NCBI GenBank assembly: GCA_958430865.1
Contig: CAUDNR010000348.1
Coordinates: 13,229-30,561, forward strand
Source: Entrophospora sp. SA101
Taxonomy: Eukaryota; Glomeromycota; Glomeromycetes; Entrophosporales; Entrophosporaceae
DNA length: 17,333 nucleotides
Direction of reading: 5' to 3'
Both the position numbers and the translations under genes were made by a program. Of the stretch, positions 1 to 7,782 are shown one piece after another. The notes beneath the pieces were generated by a model, which saw nothing but the letters and a program-made list of their open reading frames with translations, did not search any database and had not been told where the DNA came from. Each line of letters opens with the position of its first letter. Position 1 is the first letter of the stretch.

Positions 1-310
1 AATATTAATATGTATTTACGCTTTACTCTCAAGTCAGGTATGTCTTCACTAAACCAAATTTATTAAATATTACCTCACTGAAGGACAAATATAAAATAAG
101 AGGAAATTATTATGCATGGAATTAGCATGAATTCATTGTTAGAGATAGGTTTATTATCATTACGAAAATATATAATTCAAAGGTCAGCTTTTATTTATTA
201 TTTTATTAATTATTAACTAACTATTATGAATTTTTCCAACTACTTTTTTAAGATATAGCTATCATAATTTTTTAAAAAAACAAGTTCACGTATCAAAAAT
301 TTTCGCTCTA
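1..310. other. AT-rich left flank with no supported gene
   Basis: This stretch is strongly AT-rich, with many stops in all frames and poly-A/T runs near 265-300. I see no open frame, RNA gene or repeat that I can support. A GTATGT donor-like hexamer at about 39-44 could belong to a gene entering from the left, but nothing coding-like can be traced across it. Confidence 0.5.
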
Positions 311-456
311 TTAAATGTAATTATCCAGATCCATACCGATGTCAGTCTCTTTGAAAACGTGTTTGACACTAGTATCGTCCATATTCCCATCCTCTTTTGA
401 TATTGCCGCATTTCCATAAACGAAGGAATTCCCACTCGAGAAAATATTTGACTTTA
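311..456 (-). other. Possible last-exon or gene fragment on minus strand
   Basis: Read on the minus strand, the frame ending in TAA at 313-311 is open for about 50 codons back to roughly 456, in a patch visibly less AT-rich than its surroundings. It encodes an acidic, hydrophilic tail ending in MDLDNYI. There is no convincing start codon at its upstream end. The only internal ATGs would give about 24 residues, so it would have to be a terminal exon, with an AAG or TAG acceptor near 456, or a pseudogene remnant. I do not recognise the product. The basis is only composition and the open frame. Confidence 0.2.
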
Positions 457-834
457 TTTTTCTTAGAAATAGTTATCGTTTCTAAAATTATATTGATGAA
501 TCAGATAATAATAATATGGGGCTGTGCAACAAAAATTATTTTTAGGTTTTCAAAATTTCGATGCGTACAGCCACCTGACTATATATAATGCAATATGCAT
601 GCGTGATTAACCTAATTCGATTAATTACGTCATGTACATGCTTTTTCTTTGTGAGAGATTTTTTTTTTTGGCGTGAATACATTCGCATACATTTATTATT
701 ATCTTTTTTTTTTCCAAAGAGAAAAATACGAAACCGTTTAAAAGGAAGTATAGTGAATTTATCAAAACTAATCATTCTTATATTGATTTTTTTATTCATA
801 TTTTTATACGTATTCTTTCGATAAAATACTAAAT
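457..834. other. AT-rich, T-run-rich intergenic stretch
   Basis: Two overlapping open frames exist here (plus strand 588-824 and minus strand 542-799). Their products are dominated by F, I, K and R from poly-T/A tracts, which is what random AT-rich DNA gives. The segment just before 835 is probably the 5' region of the next gene. The start context there, CTAAATATG, is the same as at the 4600 gene. Confidence 0.5.
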
Positions 835-2741
835 ATGTCTACCTTTGTTTCATCAAACGAATTTACTATTCTTCGAGAATTCTTAAAACATGAACCATTG
901 GAGCGATTATCTATTTCTAGGATAATTCACGAATTATGGAGCGTTTCTGGGGTAAAAACGGAGGAATTAGATTGCGGATACATTATGAACTTGTTGGATA
1001 TATCAGATATAAACATTGATAGTGGTCGAAAACGGCATCTTCAAGAATTAAAAGATACAGATAAGGTTATTATACGATTTTATATATTATATATATAAGT
1101 TATAATATGATGAAAAATTTTGTCAAATCCTTATTTAGTGCAATGCAGTTGTGTAAGCGGTGATATTCACCAGCGAGAATCTACTTCATTGTACTTCTGA
1201 GATGATAGTAGACTTTATAGAGGGTACCCTATAACAGTGTTGGTTTTTTTATTTATCTCGGACATATATATTTTGAAGGGCAAGTTTTTTATCTCATTGG
1301 AGAGAAAACGTCCGAATAATTTCCGACACTACCCATAAATCGCTAGCGAATACTGATTAAATAATTTATATTAAATATAATCAAATCTCATTGAATCTTA
1401 ATAATCAAAGCTTTTGTACTTTTTTTTTAGATGCGATTCTCGTGGAATGAACTCAAAACGTTAATGGACGCTAGTTTATTTCGTAATAAATTTAATGAAC
1501 AAACGGATTGGAGAATAGAAGTTGAATGTACTATAGGCAATGTAAAAGATAAAGTGAAGGTATTTATTCTAAATGATTTATGCTAGATTTAATATAAAGT
1601 TGAACTTTTGACGATTGATTATCGATTTTTTATTCATTAGAATGGGGGTACATCAATACATGAACGTCTTTTTGGGAAATTATGTAATATAGATATTAAC
1701 AATTTGACGCCTGAGGATCCTTTATCTAATGGTGTAATTGATCTTGGTTCTAACAAGTTTCAGTTATCTGAGAATGACTTTGATTTACTTATCGGAGATA
1801 AAGCGGGGATAAGGAGATTAAGTAAAGATGATTTAATAAAAAACGCTTGTACCGACTTTGTTAGAAGAAGAAATGATTTCATGAAACATATAAATTTGTA
1901 GTGGCAGGAGATGCAACCGTAGTTCATAGCCGCTGGGTTGAGCGAGAAAATGATAGAGAATGCATTGCAAGAGGTATTACAGAATGTCTTATGCAGTTAG
2001 TAAAAACGAATTCCTTCCGTCGAATTTCTAGGGGCTCTGAGAACACTCTTGTAGAAGTAGTAGCTCGTCTAATTGATTTAGCAATATATCAACTACCAAT
2101 TAATAGCGAAGTTGAGGTAACAAGAAATGAACGTCAGAGTGTAGCTAGTAAGAATCGTAAGGCTAAACTAAAAAATGGCGCTAGAGGTAATAAACCAGAT
2201 TTTATGATTCAAGCATTTTTAGGCCAAAAATGGAACGAGATTGTATATGGTGAAAGTGGAAAATGGAATTGCAACGAAGAAAAAATACTTGACGATCACA
2301 ATAAATTGGTAAGATTTTGTATAGATGGCTATAAAGAGATTTCAAAAAAGCGTGAGAAAGACGATTTACGAAAAAATTATATTGCTTTTGGAGTTAATGT
2401 TGCAGGTAAAATCATAAATCATATATATATATATATATATATACTAAACTTAGTTAGTAATTCGTCATAATAAATATCATTAGGGGATAAAATTATAGTC
2501 CACGGATTAATCCGTGAAAATGAGGTAAAATATTATCTTCCTATCGCTGAAGCGAAAATTCCTTTAAGATCTGAATCCGTTGAGGTAGAAGAATTTATCC
2601 ACGTTTTAATGGTCATACGTGTAAGTATTTTTTTTAGAATTATCCAAATACCAATAATTACTAACCAGAAAAAAAAACTTATTTTAGAATGGATTAATTG
2701 CAAATTTACATTGTTTAATCAATAGCGCTAAAAAAAGGTAA
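835..2741 (+). CDS. Six-exon gene of a probable Glomeromycotina-expanded hypothetical family
   Basis: I model the exons as 835-1065, 1431-1559, 1641 to about 1898, about 1899-2405, 2484-2620 and 2688-2741. The last four introns or joints keep phase: intron 1560-1640, 2406-2483 (contains an AT repeat and CTAAA), and 2621-2687 (GTAAGT donor, CTAAC branch-like site). The first intron, 1066-1430, starts GTTATT and is unusually long. The C-terminal half, from about 1901, is the conserved-looking part, with motifs such as HSRWVEREND, KPDFMIQAF (2192 onward) and VAGDKIIVHGL across the 2406-2483 intron. PDF followed by GES could be a degenerate PD-(D/E)XK-like core, but the lysine is not visible and I do not claim it. 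I recall similar proteins as a large expanded family of unknown function in Rhizophagus. One defect: between exon 3 and the 1901 frame the reading frame must move by -1 at the TAG at 1899-1901. This is either a 1-base deletion or an unrecognised splice. The stop at 2739-2741 overlaps a possible donor (GTAAGC), so a further exon is possible. Confidence 0.6.
2421..2444. repeat. AT dinucleotide microsatellite in an intron
   Basis: A run of about 12 AT units lies inside the modelled intron 2406-2483, just before a CTAAA branch-like sequence. It is likely to be polymorphic in length and explains the apparent IYIYIY tail if the intron is read through. Confidence 0.85.
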
Positions 2742-2945
2742 GCGATGTGAGTTCTCCTCTATGCAAAAGAAGATTAAATAAGAAAAAAAAAAGCGCAAAT
2801 TTCCAGAATATATCTTGTATTTTTATTTTTTTCTATATCAATAAACTGACCCAGGTGGTCGAGATTTTCATACATATATTTAGTGTAAGCATAAAGTACC
2901 GAAAAAAAAAGCTAATTATTATTACGCATATCTGACAATTTCCCA

Positions 2946-3175
2946 CTACATGTTGAGAATATCCAAATCAAGATTATTTACCTCTAAATATCTGCATAGT
3001 TCTATATAATTAAATACCGCTTTCGTATCTTGCGTATTCTTATTTATGATAGTAATGTGATCTTCGTCTTTTCTTTGCATGTACTTATCCCGGTTTAAAA
3101 ACTGCATATACTGCGTGGGATTATCAGTAAATTTGCATTGAGTTTTCGTCTGTTATTTCTAGATTTACGAGACAT
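2946..3175 (-). CDS. Possible small basic protein, needs one frameshift
   Basis: On the minus strand an ATG at 3175-3173 starts a very basic stretch (MSRKSRNNRRKLNAN) that stays in its own frame only briefly. From about 3150 down to a TAG at 2948-2946, a second frame is open for more than 60 codons and reads like ordinary hydrophilic protein (for example DNPTQYMQFLNRD and VFNYIELCRYLEV). Joining them needs a -1 shift near a TTT run at about 3130, or a start or acceptor upstream of the second frame (AACAG at about 3154-3150). I do not recognise the protein. It may be a one-base-deleted small gene, about 76 residues if whole. The region is less AT-rich than its flanks, which is the main support. 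Confidence 0.25.
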
Positions 3176-3425
3176 ATTTGACGTATATTAATATGGATAA
3201 ACGACTTCAATTTTTTATTTTTTCGTCATATCGGAAAATAAAACATGTTTGTATTATATGGACATCGATATTTCACATATGATCAAGAATTTTTTCAGAT
3301 AATTAATATCTAACTCTCACGAGACAATATCATGTAACTGATAACTAGCGCCCAAAAAAAAAAGACGCAATATTTTATTAAGAAAATATATATAAAGACA
3401 TATATTTTTAAAAACATATATATTA

Positions 3426-3920
3426 TTATTTTTTTGTTTTGCCGGCACCTGCGTTTTCTGTGAATCCAGATCCTCCAGCATCCCTGAATACCAATTGTAA
3501 ACGTACCCCTTCTACTGTATGTTCTTCTGGTTGACCCGGATTTTCAAAGACATTACTGAGAGATATTTCTTCGTTATTGACCTTTAAATATGCACCATTT
3601 TCTACTTTTTGAACTGATCTATAATTATACAGAATGGTGAAAATGAGATATATATGGAAAACAAAAAGCGGTTCATTATAGAACAATTAGAGAAACCATG
3701 TAACTTACAACGTAGTAGATTCACCTTGTTCTTTTTTTAGCGTTTCTTCGTCTATTTTTTTATCTCCCCCGTCATGAACAGCGAGGTAAATTTCATCCAG
3801 TCCCACTATGTAAAAAAAAATATCATTATTTAATCGTGTTTTTATCTTTTGTAAAAATACAATTAATAATGCTAATGGGAGAATTTATTTACCAATTTTA
3901 ACTGAAAGTTCTCCTTCCAT
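3426..3920 (-). CDS. Three-exon small protein, 105 residues, unknown function
   Basis: On the minus strand I splice exons 3920-3893, 3805-3709 and 3618-3426. The introns are 3892-3806 (GTAAAT donor, ACATAG acceptor) and 3708-3619 (GTAAGT donor, TTATAG acceptor). The phases (1, then 2) fit exactly and the joined frame has 106 codons including TAA. The product starts MEGELSVKIVGLDEIYLAV and contains the acidic-glycine stretch HDGGDKKIDEET. It ends in a more basic, glycine-rich tail, AGGSGFTENAGAGKTKK. No signal peptide or membrane segment is seen. The phase-consistent splice sites and hydrophilic, even composition argue that this is a real gene. I do not recognise a family with certainty; the compact repeated pattern of short charged strands could be a small beta-rich domain. 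Confidence 0.65.
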
Positions 3921-3998
3921 TGTAAACTTTTGTTTCGATAAAAAATATAAGTAATAATATTCTAGTCCACCTCACAAATCCAGTTTATTTATAGTGTT

Positions 3999-4142
3999 TC
4001 ATTCGCTTGATCTGGAACCTGCTAAAAGAAAAAAATTTACATGATTAGTAATTACGTTACCCCCAACCATTTGCCAGATCTCTGCCCCATAAAGCAATTC
4101 TATTAGAATCACAAGCGCCAAGAACTGAATATATTTCGTCAT
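3999..4142 (-). CDS. Candidate small secreted peptide
   Basis: On the minus strand an ATG at 4142-4140 opens 47 codons to TGA at 4001-3999. The first 20 residues (MTKYIQFLALVILIELLYGA) look like a signal peptide: lysine near the start, a hydrophobic core, and a Y-G-A cleavage-type end before EIWQM. A 39-nt GT-AG segment (4060-4022), with an ACTAAT branch-like site and a pyrimidine-rich acceptor, lies inside the frame and is a multiple of three. The peptide could therefore be 47 residues unspliced or 34 residues spliced. 39 nt is short for a fungal intron. The patch 4061-4142 is clearly less AT-rich than its neighbours. It lies 78 bases upstream of the 105-residue gene on the same strand. A chance AT-rich hydrophobic ORF is the alternative. 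Confidence 0.3.
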   Translation of the reverse strand: MTKYIQFLALVILIELLYGAEIWQMVGGNVITNHVNFFLLAGSRSSE

Positions 4143-4599
4143 TTATGGGAAATTAAACCTTCCAGTTTGGTGATCGCTTTTGTAGAATAAAAAATAAGAC
4201 AGATTTTGGCGATCTCGGATCTCAAGTTCCATAACATATGAATTTTGATATTATTACTGATAAAGAACAATAAACTCTCCTCATTCATATCATTTTTGAG
4301 TCTCATTTGTATTTTTTCTTATCGGTAAAGCTATATACAATAAGGAAAGGGCTTTATTAATTCCATAATCTATAAATATAGCGAGAAAATAATTTAGCAG
4401 TATCACAAATTAGTCTTGTGGAACAGTTGAATAATCAATTATAAATCGTTATTTTTTTTTTGTTTTCTTCACGAAAAATAAACCTGGTTCTATCATTATA
4501 TCAAACAAAAATGAATTGCAATATTATATACTATAAACTTGTTAAAAATCGTATATAAGTCTTATAACCCTTTATCGTTATAAATTATAATCGCTAAAT
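4143..4599. other. Intergenic, AT-rich, promoter region of the 4600 gene
   Basis: No gene is supported here. On the minus strand a 32-codon open frame lies just upstream of the secreted-peptide candidate (about 4238-4140) and could be part of its leader or nothing. The right part is the 5' flank of the gene starting at 4600 and holds the TATA-like site listed separately. Confidence 0.5.
4552..4558 (+). promoter_or_regulatory. TATA-like box upstream of the 4600 gene
   Basis: TATATAA lies about 42 bases upstream of the ATG at 4600. Placement and sequence fit a core TATA box in an AT-rich genome, but TATA-like words are common here, so this is weak evidence. Confidence 0.3.
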
Positions 4600-5556
4600 A
4601 TGTTTGGTTTTGAAATTATCTTAGATAAAAAAGATAGAACTTTACCTAAACCTATTAATAATAGACCAGGATATGATATGAAATATATTATGTCATTAAT
4701 CTCCCATTATTATGCATATAGTGATAAACGATACAAGCAACTCTTTGATACTGAAAGATTATACGATACATTATCAGTTATTCAACCCAATGAAACTCCA
4801 CAACAATGGGCTATTCATGTGAGAGTTCTTTTACAAGAGCTGGTCTCTGAGAGGAAAAGGAGCGTTTACCATGAACACTGTTTATTTGGGGCATTTGGAA
4901 AGTCTAAGCTAGTCGATTATGACTATTACAGACCTAGGATTCATAAAAGTTGAATGGCAATCTGTATATATTGTATGAAGCTTACTCGGATTAATGATGT
5001 GAAGCCTAGGAAATCATTTCACTATAGTTGGCAAAGATTTGTGGAAATTGTTGAATCTGAAGACCTGATGCAGTATCATTGGGATCATGAATGCGATAAG
5101 CCTAAAACTGATTTTGGGCATGCAAGGATTATACAAAATGCTTGGAGAAATTATAAAAGACCCGAATCATTAGCATCTCAAATCTGGAATGCTGTAAGAA
5201 ATGATAACACCCCCAATGATAAGAAATTTTTAGGTCTAACTGCACGTGAAGTGAAAAATCCTCAAACTCGAGATCAATTCAATCTCTGGATTGCTGAGAA
5301 CCTTGCAATGTATAGACATTACCCTAGTATGTACAACATCTTTCGTGGTAGAGAATATAAAGAATATTATATTCCATATGATTGGATAGGAGATAAGAAA
5401 TACCAATTAAATAATAGATTGTATAAGCATGTTGTAGATTTGCTAAGAGAACGAGGTTACAGAATAGTTAATAGCAGACCTTGGTATGAAATGATAAAAT
5501 GGGCAGATAAACCAGATAAATATCTTAACAACAAAAATTTCGTCAGAATCGAATAA
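4600..5556 (+). CDS. Lineage-type hypothetical protein split by an in-frame TGA
   Basis: Two open frames, 4600-4953 (117 residues) and 4954-5556 (200 residues), lie in the same frame and are separated only by TGA at 4951-4953, directly before an ATG. They read as one protein of about 318 codons. The first half has KKDRTLPKPINN and an aromatic-rich helix region. The second half starts with CIYC (C4, C7 of that half) and has H42, H45 and C47 (HWDHEC), which could bind a metal. It then carries an IQ-like helix, ARIIQNAWRNYKR (from about residue 57). I recall this IQ-like region from a large family of unknown function in Rhizophagus. The ATG after the TGA would allow the second half to be made alone. 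Either the TGA is a point mutation (TGG or CGA to TGA) or these are two separate ORFs. The function is unknown. Confidence 0.6.
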
Positions 5557-6522
5557 TACGTCACAACTATTTTACATTGATAGTTTGACAATCAACATTT
5601 TTAATGGGGGTTTTTTTTGTGCCAGATTCCCATGTAAACCGAAAATATTGTTACTTATTAGATTTTGCAACATCTAGATTTAATGTCATCAAACTAATTT
5701 GGCTAAGTTCATAGAACATCTACATCGTGCAAATATGGTCAGTTGATGTCTTGTGTGACTATATGCAGGGAACCCTAAAATTGGATTAACCGCACATGGT
5801 TTAGATTCTTAAAATCATTATTTAATGTATATTCCCATATTAATATATTACTATTACTATTAGTGTCAAAAATATTTATGGATCTCTTCAGATTTTTGCA
5901 AAGATATGGTCAGGAAATTTATTTTTTAGCACGACTCTAGCGCGACTCAAGCATAAGTGTATCATTTTTCATATAGCTATATAGAAAAAATTCTAGCGCG
6001 ACTCTAGCTCAACTCTAGCTCAACTCTAGCACGATTCAACCACATTTAAATCTATATATTTTTGCATACAAACTCGTTTCATACAACACAAAAATCCCCA
6101 TATTAGAAATAATACATGGACTTGTGTTAATACCATTGTTTTCAATATTCACTCTAACTTCATACCGGCAGGATTCGGTCAGCTCAATAATATGAGTGGC
6201 AGATAGAATAATGATTGAATACACAGAGGAGTGCATTTTATCTGAAATATATATCTACCTCAATTTCAACACTGGCTGGATACGTGCATCTCTACAGAGT
6301 GGTGAGTAAGATATATACTATATACTATATTCTATATATGAAAAAATAGTGGGAGAAATATTATTATTTGATTAAACTTGGACATCTTTTTTATATGAAA
6401 TCGAAGAAAAAAAGTTACAATTGCAGAGTGATCAAAAAAAGCAGGATATATGTAAGCAAGAAGGTATATGCCTCATCAAAATACCATATTTCACGGATAT
6501 CAAAGCTTTTATAAGAGAAGCT
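5557..6522. other. Gene-poor stretch with local repeats
   Basis: No gene is supported here. The stretch holds a poly-T8 run near 5611, the CTCTAGC array at 5930-6040 and an alternating purine/pyrimidine AT tract at about 6310-6340. A 66-codon minus-strand open frame at 6236-6036 has no recognisable feature and I do not count it as a gene. The right end is the 3' flank of the integrase remnant. Confidence 0.5.
5930..6040. repeat. Short degenerate CTCTAGC / GCGCGACTC repeat array
   Basis: The unit ACTCTAGCTCA and variants (GACTCTAGCG, CGACTCAAGC, ACTCTAGCACG) occur around 5932-5950 and then in tandem at about 5990-6040, with a spacing of 10-11 bases. In the second block two copies of AACTCTAGCTC follow each other exactly. 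It lies about 480 bases downstream of the integrase 3' end. Confidence 0.7.
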
Positions 6523-7731
6523 TTAAGCAAGAACGGCTACCTCTAAGATTGTTTCAATTGATAGTGGTATATTACGAGGATACACTGGTTTTAAAGTCAC
6601 ATGGTTAACAGTTTGATAATGATATTTTTGGATAAATTCGTCTGGTGGGTATCCTAATTTTTCCATATCTATGATTTGCAATTCTTCATGCTTAAATGGT
6701 CGACGTGGATTACGTCCCATTAAATGTTCTGTGGATTCAACTGGATCTTTTTCAAGATAATATAATACAGGCTGTGACGGATTCTTTCCGACAACAACTT
6801 TTTTGATTTGATAAACACATAGACTCCAGTATGGATCAGTCACTCGGCGTCTATGACCACCTTCCAATTCTCCGGGTTTTAATAAGTATCGAACAGTGGT
6901 ACCCTTTAGTACCATTACCTCATCTTCTCCAATTGGTCTCTTGGGTTTTATGGAAGGTTTAGATATCACTTTTTCCAATGTCATAGCATGGGATGGGGTC
7001 ATTCCAATTAATTGTGTAGGACTGTTGTTCATATAGTCAAAAATTACTTCGAGAATCATATTCCACAATGTTGAATGTTCTCCTGCTGGTAATTTAGATT
7101 CTATTGCATATTGAATCTTGTATATTATTTCTGCTAATCTTCTTTTCAATGCTTTGTCCAATGCTAGGCTTTCGAAACTATAAAGGTCGACAACCCAGAT
7201 AGAAACATTATATCATTGCATTCCCCGTGAAAAATATCCAGAGAATTCTTTACCGCCATCCAGCATCAATAATTTTGGCCATGTAAGGGGGGACATAGGA
7301 TCTTCATATATTTCTTTTATAGCATTCCAAACTTCTAGGCTATTTTTTGATGTTAATGAATGTCCATTTTTATAGCATCCCGCAATATCTATAACCACTA
7401 AAGTATAGAGGTATATTTTTTCACCATCCTGATCATCATGACCATGAGGCAATAAATCGCACTGATGAACTTTATTAGGAATTTTAATCTTTCCGAATCC
7501 TGCTTGAGCTTTGATTTTTTGTGGTTGCCGATGAATTTGGTTAACATATTGGTTCTTTAACCACTTTTCGATATCTTGCAGGAAAAAATGATCGTACCCT
7601 TCTCTCCAACAAGCCTTTTGTAACTGTTTCGCGTTTGAATAAAATCCAGGTACGTGATAATAGATTACTCTAAGAACGATTTTTACTTCCTCATCGGCTC
7701 TGATTATAATAGTAGGTACACTCATTGCCAT
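6523..7731 (-). pseudogene. Polinton/retroviral-type DDE integrase, broken by TGA
   Basis: Two minus-strand frames, 7731-7213 (172 codons plus TGA) and the rest down to TAA at 6525-6523, are in the same frame, 402 codons in all. The N-terminal part (WLKNQYVNQIHRQP, residues 57-70) resembles the pre-catalytic region of Polinton integrases. The rve core shows D92 (HQCDLLPHGHDD), the strand LYTLVVIDIAGCYKN, and D158 (LMLDGGKEF). TGA is codon 173. The third catalytic position, 34 residues beyond D158, is K193 in LDKALKRR, where a Glu is expected. Further on is the family-typical C-terminal region NNSPTQLIGMTPSHAM, LLKPGELEGGHRRR and DPYWSLCVYQIKK. The enzyme would insert linear element DNA into the chromosome. 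With both the stop and the E-to-K change it is very likely dead. The rest of the frame is intact, so the decay is recent. It is divergent from the Gag-like gene 51 bases away. Confidence 0.85.
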
Positions 7732-7782
7732 GATCGCGAAATGTTATAATTGATACTATAAACCAAGGCTGAATTTTTTGTC
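7732..7782. promoter_or_regulatory. 51-bp divergent promoter region between integrase and Gag-like gene
   Basis: Only 51 bases separate the ATG of the minus-strand integrase and the ATG of the plus-strand Gag-like gene. It contains TTATAATTGATACTATAA (7743-7760), an imperfect palindrome with TATAA-like words readable on both strands, so one short element may serve both genes. Such a small gap leaves almost no 5' UTR unless transcripts overlap. Confidence 0.5.

Noticed and set aside
492..572. GGCTGT...ACAGCC inverted repeat, possible MITE ends
   Set aside because: Only six paired bases and no target duplication visible.
542..824. Overlapping open frames on both strands (588-824 plus, 542-799 minus)
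   Set aside because: Composition is driven by poly-T and poly-A tracts; there are no motifs, and overlap in antisense makes both unlikely.
2747..2935. 62-codon plus-strand open frame
   Set aside because: Lys/Ile/Phe-rich from A/T runs and with no protein-like pattern. It may only be the 3' region of the 835-2741 gene.
6036..6236. 66-codon minus-strand open frame
   Set aside because: It reads somewhat protein-like but has no recognisable motif, no splice partners and sits beside a repeat array; it could be a remnant.
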